Shown here: piece after piece, positions 54,698-63,663 of the stretch
How positions within the stretch are numbered: position 1 is the stretch's first letter
How the letters are laid out: every line of letters begins with the position of its first letter
Assembly (NCBI RefSeq): GCF_011008905.1
Contig: NZ_JAAIVI010000017.1
Coordinates: 682,001-746,000 of the forward strand
DNA: 64,000 nucleotides
Reading direction: 5' to 3'
Source of the DNA: Wenzhouxiangella sp. XN201
GTDB lineage: Bacteria; Pseudomonadota; Gammaproteobacteria; Xanthomonadales; Wenzhouxiangellaceae
Translations under genes and position numbers: made by a program
Notes under the pieces: model-generated
The model's input: only the letters and a program-made list of their open reading frames with translations
Database searches by the model: none
Told to the model about the DNA's origin: nothing

Positions 54698-55744
54698 TCA
54701 GAGAACAGCTGCTAGCCGTTCGATAACCATGTCCGGGGTGATCAGGTCCATCACCCCGGGTTTTTCGATGCGCTTGCCCCAGCGCAGCTTTTCCGGGGGC
54801 TTTCCGGCGAGTTGCTGAGCGGCCTCTGCGAAGCGGTCCACGGTATGGGCCAGGCTGTCGAGCGGGCCGCTGCGGCGGGCCCAGGTTGCGGCATAGAGCC
54901 CGACCACGGGCGTGCCCATGGCATCGGCGAAGTGGGCCGGACCCGAGTCGGGCGAGATGACGCAGGCCGCACGCTCGAACATCGCCAGCGCCTGTTTGAG
55001 CGTGTCCTGCCCGACCAGGTTGATCGGGCGCTGACGCATCCGCGTCTCGATTGCTTCGGCCAGCATCCGCTCCGTCCCGGACGGTCCGCCCATCAGAATC
55101 ACCGGTCGGCCAGTCTTCTCGATGACCCAGTCGGCGACCTCGGCATAGCCCGCCGCGTGCCAGTTGCGTCGGACGTGGCTGGAGGCCGGGCTGATGATCA
55201 CGGCTTGTCCGGCTTCCGGTTGATGATGCCGGGCAAACTCTCGCGCCTGATCGGGAACCGGCAGCCGCCGATCGACATTCCCGACATCGGCCCCCAGGTG
55301 ACGGGCGAATTCAAGATAGGCGCGGGTCTGGTGCTGAAAGGGCACGGCGGCGATGCGTTCGTTGATGACCAGACCGTGACCGGGCCGCGAACGCGGCCGG
55401 TCGTAACCGACGCGGCGCCCGGCCCGGACGAGCATGGACGCCAGTGCGGCGCGCTGTGAAGTCTGGGTCAGCAGCAGGACATCGAAGCAGCGTCCCTTCA
55501 CCTGGTTCTTCAGCGCCGGGAAGCCCCGCAAACGGCCGTGCTTGTCGAATACAATGAACTCCACCCCGGGCAGGTCGTGAACCAGTCGGTGTTCGGAGCG
55601 CCCGATCACCCAGGTCAGCCGGGTCTCGGGCCAGGTCTGTGTCAGCGCTCGAGCCAGCGGGACGGTGTTGCATACGTCACCCAGCGCCGACAGGCGCAAC
55701 AGGCAGATGGAGCGGGGACGTTCGTAGCGGCTCGTTTCGGGCAC
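54698..55744 (-). CDS. Family 9 glycosyltransferase (heptosyltransferase-like)
   Basis: About 348 residues. The N-terminal LLRLSALGDVCNTVPLARAL and C-terminal VISPDSGPAHFADAMGTPVVGLY are diagnostic of GT9 (WaaC/WaaF/WaaQ) enzymes that add heptose to the LPS inner core. GTG 55744 is favoured as start; the longer frame opens with a TTG inside the divergent kdkA. Divergence from kdkA supports a role in LPS core assembly. Confidence 0.87.
   Translation of the reverse strand: MPETSRYERPRSICLLRLSALGDVCNTVPLARALTQTWPETRLTWVIGRSEHRLVHDLPGVEFIVFDKHGRLRGFPALKNQVKGRCFDVLLLTQTSQRAALASMLVRAGRRVGYDRPRSRPGHGLVINERIAAVPFQHQTRAYLEFARHLGADVGNVDRRLPVPDQAREFARHHQPEAGQAVIISPASSHVRRNWHAAGYAEVADWVIEKTGRPVILMGGPSGTERMLAEAIETRMRQRPINLVGQDTLKQALAMFERAACVISPDSGPAHFADAMGTPVVGLYAATWARRSGPLDSLAHTVDRFAEAAQQLAGKPPEKLRWGKRIEKPGVMDLITPDMVIERLAAVL
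54733..54765 (+). terminator. Strong intrinsic terminator for the OmpA-like gene, inside the convergent GT9 gene
   Basis: CCGGGGTGAT and ATCACCCCGG form a perfect 10-bp stem around a 7-base loop, followed by G and TTTTT. It acts in the plus direction 36 bases after the OmpA stop, yet lies within the last codons of the minus-strand glycosyltransferase gene. Confidence 0.8.
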
Positions 55745-55780
55745 AACAGGAATCCGGAATACCGAGGGCAGAGAAGAAAA

Positions 55781-56452
55781 ATGCCGGAAGCGCAACTGCA
55801 AGCGGGCGCCACCCGTATTCTATACGACCCCTCGGTGCTCGATGTCATCAGTCCGGAATGGCTGGCGCCCGATTTCTGGCGCCAGCGTGATGCCGTGTTG
55901 GCCGAGTTCGGCGGCCGTGGCCAGGCGCTGGCCGTGAGCACCGCCGCCGGTCCGGCCGTCCTGCGCCGCTACCTGCGCGGCGGGCAGATCGCCCGCATCA
56001 GCCGCGATCGCTACCTGTTCACCGGCTATCAGCGCAGCCGCGGCTTTCGCGAGTGGCGCGTCCTCGAACGCCTGCATCAACAGGGCCTGCCCGTGCCGCG
56101 GCCGCTCATGGTTGGCTGCGAGCGCCTCGGCCTGACCGCGCGGGCGGCACTGCTGACCCGCCTGATCGAGGGCGCACACAGCCTGGGCGAGATCGGCAAT
56201 GATCTCGATGCCGGCGATTGGCAGCGCCTGGGCGAGACCCTTGCACGTTTTTTCCGGGCCGGGGTGGTGCATGCCGATCTCAATGCCCACAACCTGTTGA
56301 TCGACGCACACGGCCAGTGGTTCGTGATCGACTTCGACCGAGCCCGCATTCGCCCGGGACCGGTCAGACCTGATCGCATGCTGGCCCGGCTCGAGCGCTC
56401 ACTCGACAAGCTCGGAATCGCCGGTCATCGGAGGGAACTGAGTCAGGGCTGA
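55781..56452 (+). CDS. kdkA: 3-Deoxy-D-manno-octulosonic acid kinase
   Basis: A 223-residue kinase-fold protein. VLRRYLRGGQIARI provides the nucleotide lysine/arginine region and GVVHADLNAHNLLID with VIDFDRARI gives the catalytic HxDxxxxN and DFD motifs. KdkA phosphorylates Kdo in LPS. It lies next to a heptosyltransferase gene. It overlaps the convergent Lon-like gene by 10 bases. Confidence 0.9.
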   Translation: MPEAQLQAGATRILYDPSVLDVISPEWLAPDFWRQRDAVLAEFGGRGQALAVSTAAGPAVLRRYLRGGQIARISRDRYLFTGYQRSRGFREWRVLERLHQQGLPVPRPLMVGCERLGLTARAALLTRLIEGAHSLGEIGNDLDAGDWQRLGETLARFFRAGVVHADLNAHNLLIDAHGQWFVIDFDRARIRPGPVRPDRMLARLERSLDKLGIAGHRRELSQG

Positions 56453-58767
56453 AGCGCTTCTCGCGCTCGTTCCAGGACGGAGTCGGCACTAAAGGCGTTT
56501 TCCTTCCAGGTGCCTGCCGGCTTGCCGGTCAGCAGTTCCAGCGCTTCGCCGATGCCGGCCACGCCATAGACATGGAACTGGTCGTTGGTGCAGGCCTTGA
56601 CGACCGATTTGTCGAGCGCCAGCCGGTTCTGGTTGGCAGCCGGGATGATCACGCCCTGCTTGCCGGTGAGGCCGACATGCTTGCAGGCCTCGAAGAAGCC
56701 CTCGACGCGCTCATTGACGTGATCGACGCCAATCACCTGGCCGCGCGCGTCAAGTGCGCCGATGACGGCGATATCCTGGCGCATCGACAGCCCGGCAAGC
56801 GTCGCGACCAGCCCGCAGGCCTGGCCCAGGAGTGTGGCATCGAGGTCCTCGGCATCGATGTCGGCAGCGATCGAAAGGGTGGCCTGGATCGATGGTACGC
56901 CGGAAAGCTGCAGCATCTCTCCCAGCAGCGGCAGCAGGAACTGGCGTGGCTGGTCGGAACGAGCGCCGTATTCCAGTGATAGCTTTGCGGATTGGGATTT
57001 CACCAGGGCCATGCTCAGGCGTGTCGGCACACCGAAGTACAGGTCGGACTGGCGCTGGCTCACCACCAGATTGACTTGCCCGGCCGAACGGCCCCGCAGC
57101 CGGATGCGCTCGGAGTCGATATCGTCGTGCAACCGGTTCAGCCACTGAACACCGGCACGGCGGCGGATGTGCTCGAACGCTGAATCCACGTGATCGCGGC
57201 TGATTTCCCGGCTGTTGTCACGACCGGCGATGAAGCCAGCTTCGCGGACTACATCCGTCAACTGGCCAACCCGGGTGGTGAGCCGCTGCGTTCGGTCGGC
57301 CAGGCGGTGGCTGACCTCCAGCATGGCCGCGAGTCCCGGTCGGGTCAGCGGAGGAAGCGATTGCTCCTGGACCATGCTGGCCATGAATCGACAGGTCTGC
57401 TCCATGCTCTCGGCATCGCGGGGGATGGTCAGCTCGAGGTCAGCCAGCAGTCGGAATCGGCGCGTGAACTCGGGTGTGATCGCTTCGAGGCGGCGATAGG
57501 CAGCCTGGTCGCCGATCAGGATGACGCCGACATCGACCGGCACGGATTCGGGGCGGAGCGACTGTGAGGAATGGCTCGCGTCGGTGATCGGAGAAGTGAT
57601 CGCGACCTCGCCAGCCCTGAGGATACGCAGCAGCTGGCGAAAGGCTTCCGGCTCGTTGACCAGATCTTCGGCATCAAGAACGAGGAAGCCGCCGTCGGCC
57701 TGGATGAGTGCGCCCGAGCGGATTCCCCGATACGAAGCGACGGCACGGTCGCCGCTGCGCCAGGTCGGATCGACGGTTCCGAAGAGATTCGCCGGCGTGA
57801 CCGTATTGGTCGTGATCAGGGGCAGGTCTTCGTCGTCGCCCCCCATATTGAGAACGTTGACGCCATAGAGGACGGTCGGGTCGGCGAGCTGGCTGGTTTC
57901 GTGCCCGATGCGCTTTTCCAGCACGTCGTCGATGATTTCGCGCAGGTAAGCATCGATGCCCGGCGCCTTGAATCGTTCGGATATTTCGCTGGTCATGTCG
58001 CCCAGGATGCGCGCGGTTTCGGCAACATCAATCTGTTCGATATGCTGCTGGGCCTGCTGCCATTTCTTGCGGATCTGGCGGGCAATTTTCTGCAGCTCAT
58101 CTTCGAATGTGGCGATCCGGGCCTCGATCTTCTTGCGGTCGGCTTCGGTGGCCTGCTTGCGCGCGACCATATTGCGGAATTCTTCCTGGGAGACCGGTTT
58201 TCCCATGAGTTTGATCGACACCTGTAGCCGCGCATTGGGCCCCGCCTGGCTTCGCACCAGGGCCAGGCCTTCGGCGTCGAGCTTGCTTTCGAGCGGGCGC
58301 AGCAGGGCGCGGATGTCGCGCTCGGCCGTCTCGCGTCGGGCTTCCCGACGCGACCGGATCGGGTCATTGGCGAGAATCTCGGGCAGGCGCTCGCGTATGA
58401 ACAAGGCCATGCGATGCATCTGTCGCTGGAACGAGCGGCCTTCGCCGCGCGGCAGTGTGATCAGATGCGGGCGGTCGGGGTTGGAGAAGTTGTGAACGAA
58501 ACAGAAGTCGCGAAACTGACGGGCTTTCGGCTTGAGTGATCCGAACTGGCTCTCGACCAGGCGTTCGCGGCCGCTCCCACGCGGTCCGCGTACGAACACG
58601 TGCTGATTGTGGCCTGGATGCGTGATGCCGTAGCGCAGCGCGTCAGCGGCCGATTCCTGGCCCAGCGTGCCTTCGAGGACCGGCAGATCGCGAGTTGAAT
58701 CGGCGGGCAGCTTTTCTATTTCGGGCTGCCAGCGCAGTCGTTCGGGGGCGATTGCATGTCGAGCCAT
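56443..58767 (-). CDS. Lon/LonB-type (YcbZ-like) protein with both proteolytic dyad residues replaced
   Basis: A 774-residue protein. The N-terminal half is a LonB-type ATPase with a diverged P-loop (GPRGSGRERLV, Arg for Lys) and Walker B-like GGFLVLDAEDL. The C-terminal domain aligns with Lon proteases (VPSIQATLSIA... RQDIAVIGALDARGQVIGVDHVNERVEGFF... TGKQGVIIPAANQN). Where related proteins have GDSASS, this has LDATLL: A644 at the serine nucleophile. Where they have GGVNEK, this has DHVNER: R687 at the catalytic lysine. The 43-residue spacing equals S679-K722 of E. coli Lon, so the positions are secure. It is probably proteolytically inactive and may be an unfoldase or regulator. Confidence 0.82.
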   Translation of the reverse strand: MARHAIAPERLRWQPEIEKLPADSTRDLPVLEGTLGQESAADALRYGITHPGHNQHVFVRGPRGSGRERLVESQFGSLKPKARQFRDFCFVHNFSNPDRPHLITLPRGEGRSFQRQMHRMALFIRERLPEILANDPIRSRREARRETAERDIRALLRPLESKLDAEGLALVRSQAGPNARLQVSIKLMGKPVSQEEFRNMVARKQATEADRKKIEARIATFEDELQKIARQIRKKWQQAQQHIEQIDVAETARILGDMTSEISERFKAPGIDAYLREIIDDVLEKRIGHETSQLADPTVLYGVNVLNMGGDDEDLPLITTNTVTPANLFGTVDPTWRSGDRAVASYRGIRSGALIQADGGFLVLDAEDLVNEPEAFRQLLRILRAGEVAITSPITDASHSSQSLRPESVPVDVGVILIGDQAAYRRLEAITPEFTRRFRLLADLELTIPRDAESMEQTCRFMASMVQEQSLPPLTRPGLAAMLEVSHRLADRTQRLTTRVGQLTDVVREAGFIAGRDNSREISRDHVDSAFEHIRRRAGVQWLNRLHDDIDSERIRLRGRSAGQVNLVVSQRQSDLYFGVPTRLSMALVKSQSAKLSLEYGARSDQPRQFLLPLLGEMLQLSGVPSIQATLSIAADIDAEDLDATLLGQACGLVATLAGLSMRQDIAVIGALDARGQVIGVDHVNERVEGFFEACKHVGLTGKQGVIIPAANQNRLALDKSVVKACTNDQFHVYGVAGIGEALELLTGKPAGTWKENAFSADSVLERAREALQP

Positions 58768-58830
58768 TTCTTTTCCTTCTGAATCGATTAAGCCGGTCCG
58801 TCCCCTTTCGGCCCGTCTATCGAAGATACA

Positions 58831-59787
58831 TCATTCGGCCGGTAGCGTGCGGCGGGATTGCCGAGCCGCCCTGCTGGCAAATGCCAGCCAGGCTTCGGCG
58901 ACTTCGCGCGGGCGTTCCAGCATGGGCAGGTGCCCTGTTTCAGGCAACAGCAGCGTCTGATTGTCGGCCAGCCGTTCGGCCAGAATGTCCAGGCCATCGG
59001 GATGCAGCACCTGGTCCACTTGTCCCCAGACAATCAGGGTCGGGACGTCGAGCCCGTCGGCCAGCTCTTCGAGCGGTGTGGACTCGAAGCGGATGCTGTC
59101 GAAGATGCGCTGGGCGCGAACCGCGTGGCGGCCGGCGCGGTCTGCGAGTACTCGCGCCAGGGGTAGGGGGATCCAGGGGGGGCGGATGAAGCAGTAGTCC
59201 ATCAGTTGACCGAATTCCTTGCGATTGCGGACCACGAGGGCGTTGTGTCCGCCCTCGAAGACCACCTGAAACAATGGCGAGAGCGGCGTGGTTTGCAGGC
59301 CGCCCGGTGCCAGCAGCCACTGCGCACGAACGCGTTCGGGCACCCGGCGCGCCAGCGCACAGGCCAGGTAGCCGCCCATGGAACTGCCGCCGAGGTAGAA
59401 GTTGTGGATGCCCATCTCGTCGAGCAGGGCGAGTAACCGCTCAGCCTGCTGCTCGATGCGGAAGTCGAGTTCCCCTTCGAAACGGGTTTGGCCGAAGCCG
59501 GGCAGGTCGGGGGCAATGATCCGGAAATGCCCATCGAGAAATCGGGCGATGCGGGTAAAGTGATAGCCATCGCCATTGAAGCCATGCAAGAGGATCAGGG
59601 GTTCTCCGTGCCCGCCCTCCAGCACGTGCCAGTCGATACCGGCCGCTTGTACCCGGTGCCGACGCAGCCGTCCGTGACGGCGCTCCAGCAGGAGAAACAG
59701 CCGGGCCAGCGGCCCGGGCCAGAGCCACCAGAACACGATCGCGCCGACGACGAGGGCGGCGGCAAGCGGTAGCAGCCAGGCGGTCAT
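58831..59787 (-). CDS. Alpha/beta hydrolase, membrane-anchored
   Basis: A 318-residue protein. One N-terminal membrane helix (about residues 5-25) is followed by an alpha/beta-hydrolase domain: oxyanion ILLHGFNGDGYHF, nucleophile Ser in GGSSMGG near residue 134, acid in IVWGQVDQVLHPD and His in PETGHLPMLERP. Substrate unknown; similar proteins are esterases or lipases. The ATG at 59787 was chosen because an earlier frame lacks signals. Confidence 0.87.
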   Translation of the reverse strand: MTAWLLPLAAALVVGAIVFWWLWPGPLARLFLLLERRHGRLRRHRVQAAGIDWHVLEGGHGEPLILLHGFNGDGYHFTRIARFLDGHFRIIAPDLPGFGQTRFEGELDFRIEQQAERLLALLDEMGIHNFYLGGSSMGGYLACALARRVPERVRAQWLLAPGGLQTTPLSPLFQVVFEGGHNALVVRNRKEFGQLMDYCFIRPPWIPLPLARVLADRAGRHAVRAQRIFDSIRFESTPLEELADGLDVPTLIVWGQVDQVLHPDGLDILAERLADNQTLLLPETGHLPMLERPREVAEAWLAFASRAARQSRRTLPAE

Positions 59788-59853
59788 GGCGGTTTCGATC
59801 TCCCGGTACAACAGTCCCTGGACGAGCATACCCGATCATTCAGGAGATTTCCG

Positions 59854-60399
59854 ATGGTCGCCCGGACCACTACAATGGCGCCCATTCCGACTCGACACGA
59901 CACGCGCATGCCCTTTCTCGTCCTTGCCATGGTGCTGGTGGTCGCCAGTGCCAATTACCTGGTGCAGTTTCCGGTCAACGACTGGTTGACCTGGGGTGCG
60001 CTGACTTATCCGTTGTCCTATTTCGTGACCGATCTGACCAATCGTCGCTTCGGAAGCGGCGCGGCTCGCCGCGTGGTTTACGTTGGTTTCGCCCTGGCGG
60101 TGGTGGCCTCGGTCTGGCTGGCCAGCCCGAGGATCGCCCTGGCCTCGGGTGCGGCCTTCCTGGTCTCGCAGCTGATGGATGTCGCCATTTTTGATCGCCT
60201 GCGTGGGCGTGCCTGGTGGCAGCCGCCCTTGTTCTCCAGCGTGCTGGGTTCGCTGGTCGACACGGCCCTGTTTTTTGCCCTGGCCTTCTGGGGCACGAGC
60301 ATGCCGTGGGTGACTCTGGCCATCGGCGATTACGGCGTCAAGGTAGCGATCGCGCTGGCGCTGCTGCTTCCCTGGCGCGTGGTCGCCCGACGTGGGTGA
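59854..60399 (+). CDS. VUT-family (YhhQ-like) queuosine-precursor transporter
   Basis: A 181-residue membrane protein with about six helices. LTYPLSYFVTDLTNRRFG and the later LMDVAIFDRLRG are the signature of the VUT family, whose members import queuosine precursors such as preQ0. aggag 8 bases before the ATG supports the start. It overlaps the next transporter gene by 8 bases. Confidence 0.85.
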   Translation: MVARTTTMAPIPTRHDTRMPFLVLAMVLVVASANYLVQFPVNDWLTWGALTYPLSYFVTDLTNRRFGSGAARRVVYVGFALAVVASVWLASPRIALASGAAFLVSQLMDVAIFDRLRGRAWWQPPLFSSVLGSLVDTALFFALAFWGTSMPWVTLAIGDYGVKVAIALALLLPWRVVARRG

Positions 60400-61267
60400 G
60401 TTCTTTTCGGTCGCCTGTGCCGCGTGCTGGGCGCTGGCGGTGGTGCTGTTCCGCCGTTCGGGCGAGACCCTGCCGGCCTTCGAGCTCAATCTCTTCAAGA
60501 ACCTGCTTGCGACCGGGCTGATGGTGCCGACCATCTTGCTGGTCGATGGCCTCGCCTGGCCCGGATACTCGCCGCTGGAATGGTTGATCGTCATGCTTTC
60601 GGGTGTGGTCGGCATTGCCGTGGCCGATACCTGGTACCTGCGTGCGCTCAACCTGATGGGCGCTTCGCGCACTGGCGTGGTGGCGAGCCTTTACTCCCCC
60701 TTCGTCATCCTGCTCTCGATCCTGTTTCTGGGCGAGATGCTGATCTGGTGGCAATACTTCGGTTTCCTGCTGGTGCTTGCCGGCATCCTGCTGGTGACCT
60801 GGCGCCAGAACCGCCGTGACGTGTCCCTGCGCGCGATCCGTCTGGGCGTTGCCTTCGGCGCCGGGGCCGTGTTGCTGATGGCCTGCGGTATCGTCATGGT
60901 CAAGCCGGTGCTGGAAACGCAGTCGTTCATGTGGACCATGGGTGTGCGCCTGGCCGCCGGCGCAACCGGCATGCTGTTGTTCATGCACGTCACCCGTGGC
61001 TGGGAGCGCGTTGCGCGTCACTACCGTTCGCCCCAGCCCTGGGGCATGATCGTCGTCGGCAGTCTGCTGGGCAGTTACCTGTCGATGATGCTGTGGCTGG
61101 CCGGCTACAAGCTGACTCAGGCTTCCGTGGCCTCGGTGCTCAACGAGACCGCGGCCGCCTTCATCGTGCTGTTCGCCTGGTTGTTCCTGAAGGAGGACAT
61201 GAACTGGCGCCGGGTGGCCGGGATCGCGATGACCTTCTCGGGCGTGGGGGTGATGGTGGCGTTTTGA
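60392..61267 (+). CDS. EamA (DMT superfamily) transporter
   Basis: A 291-residue protein with about ten predicted helices in two EamA halves. A GTG start at 60392 overlaps the VUT gene. The substrate is unknown. It is a second EamA transporter in the window, only distantly similar to the one at 21520. Confidence 0.85.
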   Translation: MGEFFSVACAACWALAVVLFRRSGETLPAFELNLFKNLLATGLMVPTILLVDGLAWPGYSPLEWLIVMLSGVVGIAVADTWYLRALNLMGASRTGVVASLYSPFVILLSILFLGEMLIWWQYFGFLLVLAGILLVTWRQNRRDVSLRAIRLGVAFGAGAVLLMACGIVMVKPVLETQSFMWTMGVRLAAGATGMLLFMHVTRGWERVARHYRSPQPWGMIVVGSLLGSYLSMMLWLAGYKLTQASVASVLNETAAAFIVLFAWLFLKEDMNWRRVAGIAMTFSGVGVMVAF

Positions 61268-61272
61268 AAGAA

Positions 61273-61302
61273 GGGTTCAGGTTTCGGGGTTCAGGGTTCA
61301 GG
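61273..61302. repeat. GGTTCAGG-type degenerate repeat
   Basis: Three or four imperfect GGGTTCAG units lie directly after the EamA stop, similar to the run at 32462. Confidence 0.5.
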
Positions 61303-61306
61303 AAAA

Positions 61307-61347
61307 CGCCGCGTAGGTCGGGCATGCGACCCCGACCTACGCTGGCG
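61307..61347. terminator. Hairpin with 12-bp perfect stem between convergent genes
   Basis: GCGTAGGTCGGG (61311-61322) pairs with CCCGACCTACGC (61331-61342); outer CGCC/GGCG extends the stem past one bulge. No T-run on either side. Probably a transcript end or a repeat of the common GTAGGTCGGG palindrome type. Confidence 0.55.
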
Positions 61348-61365
61348 TTCGACCAGTCGGGTGCT

Positions 61366-62652
61366 TCACCCTTGCGCTTCGGTCACGCCCATCTCGGCCA
61401 GGCGCTTGCGGGCGCGCTCTCCGGCGGGGGTGTCGGACTGGGCCGCTATCTTGTAGTGCTCGATCGCCTGCTGGCGGTTGCCGGCGGCGCGTTCTACATT
61501 ACCCAGGTGCAGATGGCCGTCGGCGGTCGGCAACATTTCGAGACTGGCCTGCAGGTCCGTTCGCGCGCCGGACCAGTTGCCGCGCTGTTCGCGCACCATG
61601 CCGCGGCGCAGATGGTGATAGAACCAGCTCGAGTCCCTGGCCAGCGCTTCGGAGAAGGCTCGTTCGGCTGCACCGAAGTTTTCCCGGGTGGCGAATGCAT
61701 CACCGCGCAGCGCGTGAAACAGGGCTTCATCGTCTTCGATCGACAGCGCTTCCTGCGCTTTCTGCAGGGCTTCGTCGACCCGTCCGTCCTGCAGCGCCTT
61801 GCGGCCCTCGTCATGCGCCTTGTAGGCCGGTTCCAGGCGTTTCAGTTTGGCGACTTGCTGACGGTAGGCGTCGCGGGAGATGCGTCCGCCCCGGCCCAGT
61901 TCCTCGGCCCGCCGGCGGTTGTTCTCGACGCGTTCCTGCGAGGGCGGGTGGGAAGCGAACAGGCCGTCGAGCCAGCCCGACTGGCGATTCTCGGACAGTC
62001 GCACGAAGGTTTCCTGGAGATCGACCGCGGCCGCCGGATCATAGCCGGCGAGCTGCATGTAACGCATGCCGTAGTAATCGGCTTCGCGTTCGGCTTCGCG
62101 CGAATAGCGCTGCTGGATGAGCTGGGCGCCGATCATCCCGCCGAGCAGCGCCACCGTGGTGTAGTCGTCATTGTCGGTGCCGGCACCGACGGCAACGGCC
62201 CCGAGAATGACGGCGCCCTGGGCCAGGGCGGCGCGTGATGCCGCCTGTGCACTGTGCCGTGCTGCGGCGTGAACGACCTCATGCCCGAGCACAGCGGCCA
62301 GTTCCGCCTCGGAGTCGAGCTCGGTCAACAGCCCGCGATTGACGGCAATCTTGCCGCCGGGCAGGGCCCAGGCATTGGGTACGGAACTGTTCAGTACCTG
62401 GAATTCGTAGGGCAGTTCGCGATCGGCTGGGTCGGCAACGCTTTGTCCGACACGCTGGACATAGTCGACGAGAGCAGGGTCGAGGACGTAGTCACCGCCC
62501 TGGGCCTGGCGCAGCGGGGCATACTGCTGTTCGCCCACCTGGCGCTCCCAGTTCTCGCCGTAGAGACTGAACTCGCTCTCGCCGGTGACCGGATTGGTGG
62601 CGCAGGCGGCGAGAAAAAGGGGGATGGCGAGGATGCAGATGATTCGATGCAT
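61366..62652 (-). CDS. Lipoprotein M48 zinc metalloprotease with TPR repeats (BepA-like)
   Basis: A 428-residue protein. The lipobox LAAC (Cys near residue 17) and TNPVTGESEF start are typical. HEVVH near residue 124, with the third ligand in REAEREADYYG, defines M48. The C-terminal half (about 260-420) is TPR-like helices. It probably checks outer-membrane protein assembly in the periplasm, as BepA does. Confidence 0.88.
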   Translation of the reverse strand: MHRIICILAIPLFLAACATNPVTGESEFSLYGENWERQVGEQQYAPLRQAQGGDYVLDPALVDYVQRVGQSVADPADRELPYEFQVLNSSVPNAWALPGGKIAVNRGLLTELDSEAELAAVLGHEVVHAAARHSAQAASRAALAQGAVILGAVAVGAGTDNDDYTTVALLGGMIGAQLIQQRYSREAEREADYYGMRYMQLAGYDPAAAVDLQETFVRLSENRQSGWLDGLFASHPPSQERVENNRRRAEELGRGGRISRDAYRQQVAKLKRLEPAYKAHDEGRKALQDGRVDEALQKAQEALSIEDDEALFHALRGDAFATRENFGAAERAFSEALARDSSWFYHHLRRGMVREQRGNWSGARTDLQASLEMLPTADGHLHLGNVERAAGNRQQAIEHYKIAAQSDTPAGERARKRLAEMGVTEAQG

Positions 62653-62696
62653 GGTGGCCTCCGAGCTAAGCGTGATCCTGATTATACGAATCTATG

Positions 62697-62881
62697 GATT
62701 GGTTCGCTTGTTGGCTGGTTAGCTTGTTCGCTGGTTAGCTTGTTCGCTGGTTCGGCCGCCGGTCGTTTTGCGGGGCGGCTTCGCCGCGCCGGGTCTCCAG
62801 GCCACGGATATCATTGGCCAACCAGCCAACCAGCCAACCAGCCAACCAGCCAACCAGCCAACCAGCCAACCAGCCAACCAG
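62697..62881. repeat. Inverted octamer array: degenerate GGTTGGCT arm and eight perfect CCAACCAG units
   Basis: The left arm (62697-62757) has about seven degenerate GGTT(G/C)GCT units. The right arm (62818-62881) is eight exact CCAACCAG copies in the opposite sense. A 60-base GC-rich centre separates them. It fills the spacer between the M48 and DUF3108 genes, reaching 3 bases from the DUF3108 stop. Confidence 0.9.
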
Positions 62882-62883
62882 TT

Positions 62884-63663
62884 TTAACAGCCGTTCAATG
62901 GCAGGTCGGTGTCCAACAGCCGGATGTCGAGCTTGTCCTTGCCGTCTTCCTGGCGCAGGATGCGCACCGGCATCCAGTGGAAGTCGCCGGCGTGCCAGGA
63001 CAGGTTGTTCTTGTCTGATCCGGGGTTTTCGATACGGCGGATCCGTACGGCCTCGAAGCAGCCGGCGGGGACTTCAACGCGCTCTTCACCGTCGAAGGTG
63101 TACTGCTTCTGCTTGATCTCGTCGCGGTCGAGCAGGGTGAAGTCATGTGTTGCGCGGCGCTGTTCGGGGTCGGCCAGGTTGACCGCCAGTTGCAAACGCA
63201 GGCTCAGGGGGTCGACCAGGTTGTCGACCAGTTCCACGGTCTTTGTAATTTCCTCGGTGCGCACCTCTGTGGTCCCAGCCTTCCAGTCCGTGCGGTGCTG
63301 GAAGAAGCGGTTGTTGGCCGGGGCGTGCTGGGCATGGTGGTAGGTCAGCATTGCGATGCGATCGCCGCGCCAGACGAAGTGGGCGGCTTCCTCGGCAGAG
63401 ACGTTCAGTGCCTTGACCCACCAGGCCGTGGCCCGGGTATCGGAACGGTAGTGCCATACGCCGTTTTCGAGTTGCCGGAGGCTGACCGCCAGTTCGCCGA
63501 TTTTCTTGCCGTGGCGCAGGACTTCGTAGTGAGCTTCGTGCGGTGGCAGGGGCGGTTCTTCAGCGGCCATGGCCGGCATCAAGAAGGCCACCGTCGCGAC
63601 CAAGATCGCGATCGAGTAGCAGCGGCTGACGCAGCGGTGTGTCGTCGAGGTGGGTGCTGTCAT
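62884..63663 (-). CDS. DUF3108 exported protein
   Basis: A 259-residue protein with a signal peptide (cleavage after PAMA, about residue 32). The mature part (PPHEAHYEVLRHGKKIGELAVSL...WWVKALNVSAEE) is a typical DUF3108 beta domain of unknown function. Its ATG at 63663 lies 104 bases inside purN; no better start precedes the signal peptide. purN-DUF3108 adjacency is common in gammaproteobacteria. Confidence 0.82.
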   Translation of the reverse strand: MTAPTSTTHRCVSRCYSIAILVATVAFLMPAMAAEEPPLPPHEAHYEVLRHGKKIGELAVSLRQLENGVWHYRSDTRATAWWVKALNVSAEEAAHFVWRGDRIAMLTYHHAQHAPANNRFFQHRTDWKAGTTEVRTEEITKTVELVDNLVDPLSLRLQLAVNLADPEQRRATHDFTLLDRDEIKQKQYTFDGEERVEVPAGCFEAVRIRRIENPGSDKNNLSWHAGDFHWMPVRILRQEDGKDKLDIRLLDTDLPLNGC

